A DNA stretch of 64,000 nucleotides from Pseudarthrobacter oxydans (GTDB lineage: Bacteria > Actinomycetota > Actinomycetes > Actinomycetales > Micrococcaceae): assembly GCF_013314975.1 (NCBI RefSeq), contig NZ_JABTYH010000018.1:1-64000 (forward strand). The letters run 5' to 3'. Shown here in pieces: positions 28,274-38,391 of the stretch (position 1 is its first letter; each line of letters starts with the position of its first letter). The notes under the pieces were generated by a model. That model was not told where the DNA came from. It worked only from the letters and a program-made list of their open reading frames with translations, and did not search any database. The position numbers and the translations under genes are program-made.

Positions 28274-29704
28274 ATGATGTCCACAGTCCATGACACCAAC
28301 CGGGAACCGGAAATACAGCAGGCGCTGCACGGGCTGCGCGCCAGGCTGTCGGGTTCCCTGATCGAGCCGGATGATCCCTTGTACGACGAAGCCCGGCGGG
28401 TATGGAACGGCATGATCGATCTCCGGCCACGCGCCGTCGTCCGCGCCGGAGCGATAGCCGACATTGACGCCGTGCTGGATGCCGTCCGGCGCAGCGGCCT
28501 GGCGCTGGCCGTCCGTGGCGGGGGGCACAACATCGCCGGACACGGCAGTGTTGAAGGCGGGCTGGTACTGGACCTGGGACCGCTGAAGCACGTGCACGTG
28601 GACGCCGGGAGGAGGCTGGTGACCGTGGAACCCGGAGCCACCCTGGCCGACGTCGACCACGCAACCGCCGCATACAACCTTGCCGTCCCGCTCGGAGTGA
28701 TCAGCGGAACTGGCGTGGCGGGACTTGCCCTCGGCGGCGGCGTGGGCTGGCTGACACGCTCCAACGGCCTGACCCTGGATAACCTGGAATCCGTGGACGT
28801 GGTCACCGCCACCGGGGAACACCTGCGCGCCAGCATGCAGGAGAATCCTGAGCTGTTCTGGGGGCTGCGCGGCGGCGGCGGAAACTTCGGGGTGGCGTCC
28901 TCCTTCACCTTCCGCGCCCGGCCCCTGCCGCCCCAGCCGCTGGGAGGGAACCTGTTCTACCGGCCCGAACACTGGCGCAACGCCCTCCTGGCTTTTGCCG
29001 GCTGGACCCGGGACCTGCCGGACGGGATGAACCCGATCGCCTCGTTCCTGGTCTTCCCGGAAGAGTTCGGGATGGGCAGCGACCCGTGGATGATCATAGG
29101 ATTCGCGTGGGTGGCAGAGGACCAGCAGGCAGGGCTCGCCCTGGTTGACCAGCTCCGGGCCGCCGCGCCTCCCGACCAAGAGGAAATCGGCCCTACCTCC
29201 TGGCTTGACTGGCAGAGCGCCATGGACAGCGTGTTTCCCAAAGGTTCCCGCGGCTACTGGAAGAACGTCTCCTTCTCCCGCCTCGACGGGGAGTCAGTGG
29301 ATGTCCTGCTGGGCTTCGCCTCCGAGCTGGCATGGGAAGGTACCGGCATTGACATCCACCACATGGAGGGAGCGTTCGGACGGGTGCCGGAGGATGCAAC
29401 GGCGTTCCCCAACCGTTCTGCCCGCTACTGGCTCAATGTCTACGGCTTCTGGCGGGACCCCAGCGAGGACGAGCGGCTGACCGCGTTCGCCCGCACGGCC
29501 TACGGGCTTATGCAGCCGTTCGCGGAGCACGGCGAGTACGTCAACTTCCTGGGCGCCGAGGCGGGGCCCAGGGACGCGGACGCCGCCCGCGCGGCCTACG
29601 GGCCGGAGAAGTTCCGGCGCCTGGCAGCCCTCAAGGACCGCTATGATCCCCACAACCTCTTCCGCCTCAATCACAACATCCCGCCAACACAGGCGTTCAT
29701 GTGA
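28274..29704 (+). CDS. FAD-binding oxidoreductase with BBE domain
   Basis: Flavoprotein oxidase or dehydrogenase of the PCMH/berberine-bridge family; typical substrates are sugars, oligosaccharides or alkaloids, unknown here. It has 476 residues. The FAD-binding segment RGGGHNIAGHGSVEGGLVLD (about 79-98) contains the His that can bind FAD covalently. GGGVGWLTRSNGLTLDN follows. The C-terminal BBE motif is visible as YGPEKFRRLAALKDRYDP then NLFRLNHNIPP. Two adjacent ATGs compete; GGAAG lies 5 nt before the first. No signal peptide is evident. Confidence 0.9.
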   Translation: MMSTVHDTNREPEIQQALHGLRARLSGSLIEPDDPLYDEARRVWNGMIDLRPRAVVRAGAIADIDAVLDAVRRSGLALAVRGGGHNIAGHGSVEGGLVLDLGPLKHVHVDAGRRLVTVEPGATLADVDHATAAYNLAVPLGVISGTGVAGLALGGGVGWLTRSNGLTLDNLESVDVVTATGEHLRASMQENPELFWGLRGGGGNFGVASSFTFRARPLPPQPLGGNLFYRPEHWRNALLAFAGWTRDLPDGMNPIASFLVFPEEFGMGSDPWMIIGFAWVAEDQQAGLALVDQLRAAAPPDQEEIGPTSWLDWQSAMDSVFPKGSRGYWKNVSFSRLDGESVDVLLGFASELAWEGTGIDIHHMEGAFGRVPEDATAFPNRSARYWLNVYGFWRDPSEDERLTAFARTAYGLMQPFAEHGEYVNFLGAEAGPRDADAARAAYGPEKFRRLAALKDRYDPHNLFRLNHNIPPTQAFM

Positions 29705-29736
29705 TCACAGGCGCCCATGTGATGGGGTGAGCGGCC

Positions 29737-30297
29737 CTAGAACGTGTACGTGGGTCCGCTGGTGGAACTGGCGATCGCCAGGCCGATGATGGCCAGCAGC
29801 CAGAACGCGCCGTAGCCCAGGAGGCACAGGTAGCCCAGGACCAGCCCGGCAATGGACATGCCCCTGCCGGCCGGTTCGCGTTTGAGCGCCATGTGGCCGG
29901 TGATGATTGCTGCAATCTGCGGGAGCAGGAGCCAGCCCATGATCACCGAGGCGATACCGCACACCATGCTGGCGATGCTCAGCGTCTTGGGCTCCGCCTG
30001 CATGCCGTAATACCCCTGCGGGGCGTACGGGCCTGCCGGCTGGCCATAAGGGGCGGGCTGCTGGTTGTACGGGCTCGGCGGCTGGCCGTAGGCACCGCCG
30101 TACTGGCCGGGTCCGCTATGCGTGCCTTGCCCGTAGCCACTCCCACGGCCATCCTGCCCGTAGCTGCCCTGCCCGAAGGTCGGCGCGGAGGGCGACTGGC
30201 TGCCGTAGGGCGGCACGAAACGGGGCGGTTCAAGGCCGGACGGCGTGCTGGAGTCGGGCTGGCCGGATTCAGGCCGCTGGCTGGGCTGGTCAGACAT
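29737..30297 (-). CDS. DUF4190-type membrane protein with Gly/Tyr/Pro-rich N-terminus
   Basis: It has 186 residues. The N-terminal about 105 residues are a low-complexity cytoplasmic tail rich in Gly, Tyr, Gln and Pro with repeated YGQ and PYxQ units. Two transmembrane helices follow (about 110-132 and 148-176), separated by GHMALKREPAGRGMSIAG, the DUF4190 signature. No function has been established. It is 51 bp downstream of the NERD gene on the same strand, so they may share a transcript. Confidence 0.85.
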   Translation of the reverse strand: MSDQPSQRPESGQPDSSTPSGLEPPRFVPPYGSQSPSAPTFGQGSYGQDGRGSGYGQGTHSGPGQYGGAYGQPPSPYNQQPAPYGQPAGPYAPQGYYGMQAEPKTLSIASMVCGIASVIMGWLLLPQIAAIITGHMALKREPAGRGMSIAGLVLGYLCLLGYGAFWLLAIIGLAIASSTSGPTYTF

Positions 30298-30348
30298 GGT
30301 TCCCCCTAGGAATTGTGGTTCCAGCCTACCCCCGGCCCAGGGGCGGAT

Positions 30349-31215
30349 CTATTGCCCCCAATAGGGCAGGATGTACACCGCAAAGATGACGAACGCCGCA
30401 AGCAGGGCTAATCGTCCGGCGCCGCCGGTACCGTGCCGGCGGGCCTTTGGAGCCGCGCGGTGGCCCGCTGGTCGGTAGCCTTCCCCCGTCCCGGCGGCCG
30501 AAGGGTTGCCCCGGACCGCCGGCCGCACTGACGAACCCGACCTGGCGGCGGGAGCTCCGGCATTCGCCGGTGGCGCCGCGGGCGGAACCACCGTGCCCGG
30601 GCGGACGTGCCGGAACGCCATGATGCCCGGTTCCTGTTCATGGGTGAGGTCCTGGCCCAGCTGTGCGTACAGCCCCGCCACGGCCTGCTGGTCCAGCACC
30701 TGGGGCAGTGCCTCGATGGCACCCACCACACGCTGCGTCCCGGCCACGGCCACGTCCGACGCGGTCACCCCAAACAGGTCCGGCTGGGCGGCCATGCAGA
30801 TCAGCGGGCGGACCAGCCGCCGGTACGGCGGCGACACCACGGACGATACCGCGGCACACTGGGCCAGGGCGCCTTCCACCGCCTGCGTCCGTGCGTACCG
30901 GCCCTGCCAAAGCACCCCGGACAACACCCGCACCTCGCCGGTCCAGTTCTTGCAGTCGACCACCACTACACCGCCAGGCCCCACGAGGACGTGGTCCAGG
31001 CTGGCCTTCGGCCGGCCGGGCCAGTGCACGTCATGGAGCACGTACCAGCCCCGCGGGACCAGTTCGCCAAGCTTGTCCGCAACCACCTTCTCGCTGACGG
31101 CATCCGCATCCCAGGGCTTTGTGGCGCCTTCGGCCTCGTCCAGCCGGCGCTTGAGCCTGGCCACCCTTTCGGCGGCCAGCCTGGACTGCTCGGCTTTCCC
31201 GTCTCCTGCCCCCAT
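30349..31215 (-). CDS. NERD domain protein, C-terminal membrane anchor
   Basis: Carries a nuclease-related domain: SLDHVLVGPGGVVVVDCKNW (about 73-92) has the D-x(n)-D-x-K arrangement of the restriction-endonuclease-like fold. The domain covers about 40-200. It is followed by a Pro/Ala/Arg-rich disordered stretch and one C-terminal transmembrane helix (about 267-284). It has 288 residues; nuclease activity is inferred, not shown. A 10-bp G-rich hairpin (31243-31267) lies in the leader just before the ATG. It diverges from pgm. Confidence 0.85.
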   Translation of the reverse strand: MGAGDGKAEQSRLAAERVARLKRRLDEAEGATKPWDADAVSEKVVADKLGELVPRGWYVLHDVHWPGRPKASLDHVLVGPGGVVVVDCKNWTGEVRVLSGVLWQGRYARTQAVEGALAQCAAVSSVVSPPYRRLVRPLICMAAQPDLFGVTASDVAVAGTQRVVGAIEALPQVLDQQAVAGLYAQLGQDLTHEQEPGIMAFRHVRPGTVVPPAAPPANAGAPAARSGSSVRPAVRGNPSAAGTGEGYRPAGHRAAPKARRHGTGGAGRLALLAAFVIFAVYILPYWGQ

Positions 31216-31463
31216 GGCCGCCCCTGCTTCCCTGCCGGAAGGACGACGGCGGGGGGGCCGCCGTCGTGCCTTGCTCTCGGATGAATTCCCCGACTTTTTC
31301 GAAAGTAACAGGGCGTGCAGCGGCCGGTATATAAGTACTTTGGTGGGGTCTGTACTCAGGTTGACTACTCGTTTGATGACGATCTTCCGTCACAGGCCGG
31401 ACACAGTGGCCGCATTCCGGACGGATCGTTTTGACTCAGGTCCCTGTCTGGCATGCTGGTGGC

Positions 31464-33126
<1,663 letters not shown>

Positions 33127-33137
<11 letters not shown>

Positions 33138-33624
33138 CTGCCCCGGTTTCCGGCAGGCTCCAGAGCTGCAGGATGCGCCGGACGGTGCGTTTACCGTCCG
33201 GCGCCATGTCCACCAGCGCCACCCGGTCAAGCACCAGGGTGTCGCCCGGGCGCAGGCGGCGGCCGTGCAGGTGGGAGATGTGCGGCCGGTAGCCGGACCT
33301 GGTGTGGGCCGGAGTGAGGATCCTGCCGCCGGCGCTTTCGACTGCCGCGGCCAACTGCCCGTGCAGTGCCTGCAGGTCCGGCTGCGGCCGGACAAGGCTG
33401 ACGGGCACGGAGCCGTTCCGGCCGAACCCCGCGTCCTCCCCCACTGTCAGTGCGGCGCCCAGTGCCGTCTCCGCAGGTGGCCCGGCGAGCGCCGCAAGCT
33501 GTTCGGCGACGGCGTTGTCGACGTCGAACCGCAGCAGTGTGATGTGCAGGGGCCACTGCGTCCGCGGAAAGACCTGGCCTTCAGCCACCGGCTCCACGAA
33601 CGCGACGACGACGAAGTTCCGCAT
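33127..33624 (-). CDS. 2'-5' RNA ligase family (2H phosphoesterase) protein
   Basis: A 2H phosphoesterase of 165 residues with both H-x-T/S motifs: HITLLRF (about 26-32) and HISHLHG (about 128-134). Such proteins hydrolyse or form 2'-5' phosphodiester or cyclic phosphate bonds; the natural substrate is unknown. The ATG at 33624 ([12 protein letters not shown]) is chosen because the first beta strand begins there. A large palindromic repeat lies 31 bp upstream. Its stop overlaps the pgm end by 11 bp. Confidence 0.83.
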
Positions 33625-33654
33625 CCGCCCAGTGTGCCACTCCCCCGCGGCCCA

Positions 33655-33744
33655 ACGCTCTCTCACTTAATGCCCTTTAACCGCCATCGCTCTCTCACGC
33701 ATGAGAGAGCGATGGCCAAAAAGCTGCATTAAGTGAGAGAGCGT
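33655..33744. repeat. 90-bp nested palindrome, family C
   Basis: Outer arms ACGCTCTCTCACTTAATGC (33655-33673) and its exact complement (33726-33744) are 19 bp. Inner arms 33683-33697 and 33702-33716 are 15 bp, perfect, around a 4-nt loop. Both contain CGCTCTCTCA, so this 10-mer occurs four times (two each way). The two 9-bp fillers between inner and outer arms pair poorly. It lies 15 bp past the nitroreductase stop and 31 bp before the 2H start. No U-tract follows. Confidence 0.88.
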
Positions 33745-33759
33745 CCCGGGGGTTGGGGG

Positions 33760-34365
33760 TTAGACGGTGCGGACGACATCCTCGTAGGAGAACTTGGGCT
33801 TGGCCTCGCCCCAGGCGTCTGCGGCGGGCTGGCCGATGTTGACCACCAGGAAGCTCTTCTGGTCACCCGCGGGGAAGAACGCCTCATCGATGGCACCGAA
33901 GTCGGCTCCGGTCATGGGGCCCGCGGAGAACCCGAGGGAGCGTACGGCCAGGATGAAGTAGCCGGCCTGCAGGTGCGCGTTGTTGTTGCCCGTGGCGGCG
34001 GCGAGTTCCGGGTTGGCGTCGTACATGGCCTTGGGGGCGTTGTAGCCGGGGAGGAAGGTGTCCCACTGGCCCGCCCAGTTGGTGTCATAGCTGAGGATGG
34101 CCACCAGCGGGGCGGAGGCGGTCTTGGCGCGGTTGCCTGGCATGAGGGCGTCAACAAGCTTGGCGCGGGCTTCGTCCGAGCGGACATAGGTGACGCGCAG
34201 CGGCTGGGAGTTGAAAGCGGTGGGGCCGAACTTGGTGAGCTCGTAGATGGCCTGCGCCTGCTCGTCGGTCACCTCTCCGGTGAACGAGTTGGCGGTGCGG
34301 GCCTGCGCGAAAATAGCGTCGACGGCGGCCGGATCGATAACCGCTTCTTCATGGGCAATGGTCAT
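33760..34365 (-). CDS. Nitroreductase-family malonic semialdehyde reductase (RutE-like)
   Basis: FMN-dependent nitroreductase-fold enzyme of 201 residues. It resembles RutE, which reduces malonic semialdehyde to 3-hydroxypropionate in Rut pyrimidine degradation: the segments AQARTANSFTGEVTDEQ, LTKFGPTAFNSQPLR and GNRAKT align with that family. The gene diverges from a uracil-type NCS2 permease, which supports a pyrimidine role, but no other rut genes are present. Other nitroreductase functions cannot be excluded. A palindromic repeat lies just past its stop. Confidence 0.8.
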   Translation of the reverse strand: MTIAHEEAVIDPAAVDAIFAQARTANSFTGEVTDEQAQAIYELTKFGPTAFNSQPLRVTYVRSDEARAKLVDALMPGNRAKTASAPLVAILSYDTNWAGQWDTFLPGYNAPKAMYDANPELAAATGNNNAHLQAGYFILAVRSLGFSAGPMTGADFGAIDEAFFPAGDQKSFLVVNIGQPAADAWGEAKPKFSYEDVVRTV

Positions 34366-34574
34366 TGGCGTACCTTTCGCTGTGCCTCCCCGTTTGCGTC
34401 GGGGCCGGCGTCGTTGCTTTCCATGGTTGCAACTTCAACCAGCGGTGTCCTCTTCCCGTGACGGCCCGTGACATCGGACACAACGGTCCGTGGGCAGGGC
34501 GCGGGCGGTATCCTTGTCCCAGTTAATCTCCGCCCTCCGCGGCATCCCCGAAAGCCCCCGAAAGGCCTCCGCCC

Positions 34575-35927
34575 ATGAGCATGCTCGGAATCAAATGGAA
34601 GCTGCACGGCACAGGCAAGTCCATCAAGCCGGGGCACGTGGTGGCCCCCGATGAGCGCCTGGCCTGGCCGCTGACCATCGGCGTGGGCATGCAGCACGTG
34701 GTGGCCATGTTCGGCGCCACGTTCCTGGTGCCCATCATCACCGGCATGCCCCCTGCCACCACTTTGTTCTTCTCCGGCATCGGAACGCTGCTCTTCCTGG
34801 TGATCACCAAGGGCCGGGTTCCCAGTTACCTCGGCTCAAGCTTCGCGTTCATCGCACCCATCATGGCGTCCCAGCAGCAGTTCGGCGTGCCGGGAGCGCT
34901 GGGCGGCGTGGTCCTGGCCGGCGCGGCCCTGGCCCTGGTGGGCGCCATCGTCCAGAAGTTCGGCGCGGGCTGGATCAACCGGCTGATGCCGCCCATCGTC
35001 ACCGGTGCCATCGTGGCGCTGATCGGGCTCAACCTCGCACCGGCGGCCAAGCAGAATTTCGACGCCGCCCCCGTCACCGCCGTGGTCACCCTGGCCACCA
35101 TCATCCTGGTCAGCGTGCTGTTCCGGGGGATCCTGGGCCGCCTCAGCATCCTGGTGGGCGTGGTGGTGGGCTACCTTGTGGCGATGCTGCGCGGCGAAGT
35201 GAGCTACGACAAGATGGAGGCTGCGGCCTGGGTGGGCCTGCCACAGTTCCAGACTCCCGAGTTCCATGTGGGTGTCCTGGGCCTGTTCGTGCCCGTGGTG
35301 CTGGTCCTGGTTGCGGAGAACATCGGCCACGTCAAGTCCGTAGCCGCCATGACCGGCCAGAACCTCGACGGCGTGTCCGGCCGGGCGCTGATGGCTGACG
35401 GCGCCGCCACGGTGTTGGCCGGCTTCGGCGGCGGCTCCGGCACCACCACGTACGCAGAAAACATCGGCGTCATGGCCGCCACCAAGGTTTACTCGACGGC
35501 GGCATACTGGGTGGCCGGCGTCTTCGCCATCGTCCTGAGTTTCTCCCCCAAGTTCGGCGAGCTCATCGCCACCGTCCCGCCCGGTGTGCTGGGCGGCGCG
35601 GCCACCATGCTGTACGGCATGATCGGTATCCTCGGCGTGAAGATCTGGGTGCAGAACAGGGTGAACTTCTCGAACCCGGTGTATCTGACCACCGCCGCCG
35701 TGGCACTCATCATCGGCATCGCGGACTACACCTGGACCATCGGTGACCTGAAGTTCACCGGCATCGCACTGGGATCAGCAGCGGCCCTGGTGATCTACCA
35801 CGGCATGAAGGCCATCGCGAAGGCCCGGGGCACGGCGGCCGAGCCCGAAACCGAGCCGGCGGGGCTTCCTCCCCAGGCCAAGGCAGCGGGGAACGCTGCC
35901 GCCCGGCGCGCCCCGAAAAAGCGCTAG
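34575..35927 (+). CDS. NCS2 uracil/xanthine permease
   Basis: Nucleobase:cation symporter-2 family carrier, probably for uracil (UraA/RutG-like). It has 450 residues and about 12-14 transmembrane helices. VGMQHVVAMFGATFLVP is the N-terminal NCS2 signature, and VAENIGHVKSVAAMTG carries the substrate-binding Glu. FGGGSGTTTYAENIGVMA is the second conserved region. A Pro/Ala/Lys-rich tail of about 35 residues is cytoplasmic. It diverges from the RutE-like gene. Its TAG directly abuts the TAG of the convergent SGNH gene. Confidence 0.92.
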   Translation: MSMLGIKWKLHGTGKSIKPGHVVAPDERLAWPLTIGVGMQHVVAMFGATFLVPIITGMPPATTLFFSGIGTLLFLVITKGRVPSYLGSSFAFIAPIMASQQQFGVPGALGGVVLAGAALALVGAIVQKFGAGWINRLMPPIVTGAIVALIGLNLAPAAKQNFDAAPVTAVVTLATIILVSVLFRGILGRLSILVGVVVGYLVAMLRGEVSYDKMEAAAWVGLPQFQTPEFHVGVLGLFVPVVLVLVAENIGHVKSVAAMTGQNLDGVSGRALMADGAATVLAGFGGGSGTTTYAENIGVMAATKVYSTAAYWVAGVFAIVLSFSPKFGELIATVPPGVLGGAATMLYGMIGILGVKIWVQNRVNFSNPVYLTTAAVALIIGIADYTWTIGDLKFTGIALGSAAALVIYHGMKAIAKARGTAAEPETEPAGLPPQAKAAGNAAARRAPKKR

Positions 35928-36845
35928 CTAGGCCTCCTTCAGGGACAAGGGCTCGGCAGGCAGTCCCGGAGGATGGACTGCCTGCAGATGCCCATGCCCG
36001 AAGACGGGCCCGGGACGGGGACGTTTGGGAACCAGCGGGGCCTCCGCGGGGTGCCTGACCTGGCGGATTGCCCAGGGTACGAGGTATTCGCGGGCCCAGG
36101 CGATGTCCTTGGCCCGGGCTTCCTTCCAGTTGCGGGGCGGGAGCGCCTTGGGCTGCAAGGGTTCAAGGCTGTGGGGAACGGCCAGCGCCTGCAGCACTCC
36201 CAAGGCTATGGTGTGGTGGCCCAGCGGCGAGAAGTGCAGGCGGTCAGGGTCCCACATGCCGGGCCTGGTGAGGTCACGCAGGCACCACAGGTCAACCATC
36301 ACAGCGTTATGCCGGGCGGCCACCACGTGCAGGTTTTCGTTGAGGATGGCCACTTTGCCGCGTATCTGGCCGAAGACCGGTGTGGCGCCCCAGTCGGGAC
36401 CGGCGAAGAGGACCACAGTGGCCCCGGAACGGGTGAGCTGCTCCACTCCGGCGTCGATCTTCTCGGCCAGCTTGTCCGGATCGCTGCGGCGGAACACAAT
36501 GTCGTTGCCGCCGGCGGAGAGCGTCACCAGGTCAGGCTGTGCGGCGAGCGCCGGCCCCACCTGCTGATCCAGGATCTGCTGCAGCCGCAGGCCCCGGATC
36601 GCGAGGTTGGCATAGGCGAAATCCGGCTGTCCCGCGCTGAGTTCCTCGGCCACCCTGTCAGCCCAGCCCCGTAGCCCGCCCTGGTTCTTGGGCTCGGGAT
36701 CCCCCACCCCCTCCGTGAAGGAGTCGCCGAGTGCCACATAGCGGTGCCACGGGTGATGCCCTGGTCCAGGAGCCTGTTCCGCCGGGCTTGCCATATCCAG
36801 GCCAACCGGCCAGCCGGGCGACTGCTCCTGCTTCGGCGTTGTCAT
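35928..36845 (-). CDS. SGNH/GDSL hydrolase
   Basis: Esterase or lipase of the SGNH family, 305 residues. Catalytic blocks: GDSFTEG (block I Ser, about 40-46), a Gly in NLAIRG, GGND (block III Asn, about 113) and DRLHFSPLGH (block V Asp/His, about 197-206). There is no signal peptide, so it acts in the cytoplasm. The C-terminal extension of about 90 residues beyond block V is Pro-rich; similar extensions occur in actinobacterial homologues. Its start overlaps the stop of the ANTAR gene by 4 bp (ATGA), so it is translationally coupled to it. Confidence 0.9.
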   Translation of the reverse strand: MTTPKQEQSPGWPVGLDMASPAEQAPGPGHHPWHRYVALGDSFTEGVGDPEPKNQGGLRGWADRVAEELSAGQPDFAYANLAIRGLRLQQILDQQVGPALAAQPDLVTLSAGGNDIVFRRSDPDKLAEKIDAGVEQLTRSGATVVLFAGPDWGATPVFGQIRGKVAILNENLHVVAARHNAVMVDLWCLRDLTRPGMWDPDRLHFSPLGHHTIALGVLQALAVPHSLEPLQPKALPPRNWKEARAKDIAWAREYLVPWAIRQVRHPAEAPLVPKRPRPGPVFGHGHLQAVHPPGLPAEPLSLKEA

Positions 36846-37741
36846 GCCGTCCTCCCTTCCGCGGTGCGGGATGCGTCCTTGCCCCGCCCGGCCCTCCGCC
36901 GGCGGGGCTGTTCCTCCTGCTCCAGCTCGGCTGGGGGCAGCAGGCGGAAGTCCGCGACGCCGTCGGGCGTTCCTTGCCTGAGCCCGGCGGGCTCCCTGCC
37001 GGGCTCCCCGGGCATGGGGTTCTCCCTCCCGGGACCCGGCGCAACAACGTTCAGCGCGGCATCGCGCAGGTCGAGTTCGTGGTGCACCGCCTGTGTCTGC
37101 AGGAACCGCAGTGCCCCCTCGCGGCTGAGGCCGTACTCGTCCATGAGGCTGCGCACCGCCAGGTCCACCAGGACAAGGGAGCTTTGCACGACGGCGATGC
37201 CCGCTTTGGCCTCGGCGCGTTCGGCCGTGCGCACCACAACACGCAGGGCCCGGGCCACATGGTGCGCGTAGCTGCGGCTTCGGAGAAGGTCGTCGCTGCT
37301 GAAGGCGTGCGGGACGGCGGCGTAGAGGTTGATGGCGGCGCTCGTCCCGCCTTCGGAGGCGATCGGCATGGACAGGAGCGACTGGACCCCATGGCCGGCG
37401 GCCGCGCTGGCGTACCCGGGCCAGCGCCGGTCCCGGCTGACGTCGGACAGCAGCACGAATTCGCCGGTACGGAGGGCTTCGAGGGCCGGTCCGTCAGCGA
37501 AGGAGCACTGTTCCTGGTTTGCTTCGAGTGCTCTCTCGGTGCTGGCGGCGACGGTGTGTGCCTGTCCCAGGCGGAAGAGCGTGGCCGCCCAGCTGATGCC
37601 GCGCTGCTCGCCCCTGATGTCCGCCATGAAGTCACGGGTGACTTCCCAGAGGTACGTTTCGACGTCCTTGCTGTCGAACACCTGTTCCGGGGGTACTGGA
37701 AGGGGTCCCCAGCCGAGCTGCGCTGCGGGTTCAGCCGCCAT
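36842..37741 (-). CDS. GAF and ANTAR domain protein
   Basis: Predicted signal-responsive RNA-binding antiterminator. It has 299 residues. A GAF-like sensor domain (about 30-165) is followed by an ANTAR-type helical domain (about 175-235) with AGIAVVQSSLVLVDLAV and SREGALRFLQTQAVHH, resembling the three-helix ANTAR core (A-l...S...A...L). The C-terminal 65 residues are disordered and Arg/Glu-rich. ANTAR proteins bind dual-hexaloop RNAs to prevent termination; no such pair was identified here. It is coupled (ATGA) to the SGNH hydrolase, an obvious candidate for co-regulation. Confidence 0.8.
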   Translation of the reverse strand: MAAEPAAQLGWGPLPVPPEQVFDSKDVETYLWEVTRDFMADIRGEQRGISWAATLFRLGQAHTVAASTERALEANQEQCSFADGPALEALRTGEFVLLSDVSRDRRWPGYASAAAGHGVQSLLSMPIASEGGTSAAINLYAAVPHAFSSDDLLRSRSYAHHVARALRVVVRTAERAEAKAGIAVVQSSLVLVDLAVRSLMDEYGLSREGALRFLQTQAVHHELDLRDAALNVVAPGPGRENPMPGEPGREPAGLRQGTPDGVADFRLLPPAELEQEEQPRRRRAGRGKDASRTAEGRTA

Positions 37742-37889
37742 GATTTACGCCTTGGTTGAAGCGCTCCGGCCTACTGCAAAACCTCTTTCTAAGAATACGT
37801 CTCCAGCGCGTTTCAAGGGAGGGGCAGTGCGTTCCGGCCTGCGGGGTTCACACCGTGGACACACGGCATCGCAGGCGCCCCCCGACATG

Positions 37890-37939
37890 AAAAAGGCCTC
37901 CGCGGCGTGGTTCGCAGGGAACCACGCCGCGGAGGCCTT
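37890..37939 (-). terminator. Strong intrinsic terminator (minus strand)
   Basis: A perfect 21-bp stem (37893-37913 with 37919-37939), a 5-nt loop and, on the minus strand, a TTTTT tail (37894-37890). It lies 43 bp after the stop of the acidic 117-aa gene. One of the clearest terminators in the window. Confidence 0.9.
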
Positions 37940-37982
37940 CAGGGACGGCGGTTACCGCCCCCAGGGAGCGGCAGCCGTCCCG

Positions 37983-38336
37983 TTACCCGGCGTCGAAGCT
38001 CTCGCCGCCGTCGTCGTTCGGTGATTTCTCCTCGGGCAGGTCGTTGCCGCTGCCGTCCGGAAGGCCGGCGGCTTCCTGGCCGGACTCGGACGAGACCGGG
38101 GCCGAGCCCTGAGAGTCGTCGTTGGACTCATCAATCTCGGCGGCGCTGGAGGGAAGATCAACGTCGCGGGGCACGGGATCCGCCTCCGGATCGGACTGCG
38201 GCTCGTTGGTGTCGGCGCCGCCCGCGCCGGAACCGTTCACTGGCGCCTGGGATCCGCCCATCTCCTGCTCGGCGGTGGGAGTGCCGTAGCCGCCCGGGTC
38301 CGATTCGGGCTGGGCATGCTGGTTTTCCTGCGTCAT
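37983..38336 (-). CDS. Acidic low-complexity hypothetical protein (117 aa)
   Basis: A 117-residue protein rich in Asp, Glu, Ser, Gly and Pro with almost no hydrophobic residues, so it is probably intrinsically disordered. No family is recognised; similar acidic small proteins sit in stress regions of Micrococcaceae. AGGAGGAAATC precedes the ATG, an excellent ribosome-binding site. It follows the SDR gene by 55 bp on the same strand and ends at a strong terminator, so it is probably the last gene of that transcript. Confidence 0.65.
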   Translation of the reverse strand: MTQENQHAQPESDPGGYGTPTAEQEMGGSQAPVNGSGAGGADTNEPQSDPEADPVPRDVDLPSSAAEIDESNDDSQGSAPVSSESGQEAAGLPDGSGNDLPEEKSPNDDGGESFDAG

Positions 38337-38391
38337 GATTTCCTCCTGTTGTCGGTTCGGATGAAGCTGTCCTGCTGGCGTGGATACAGCG

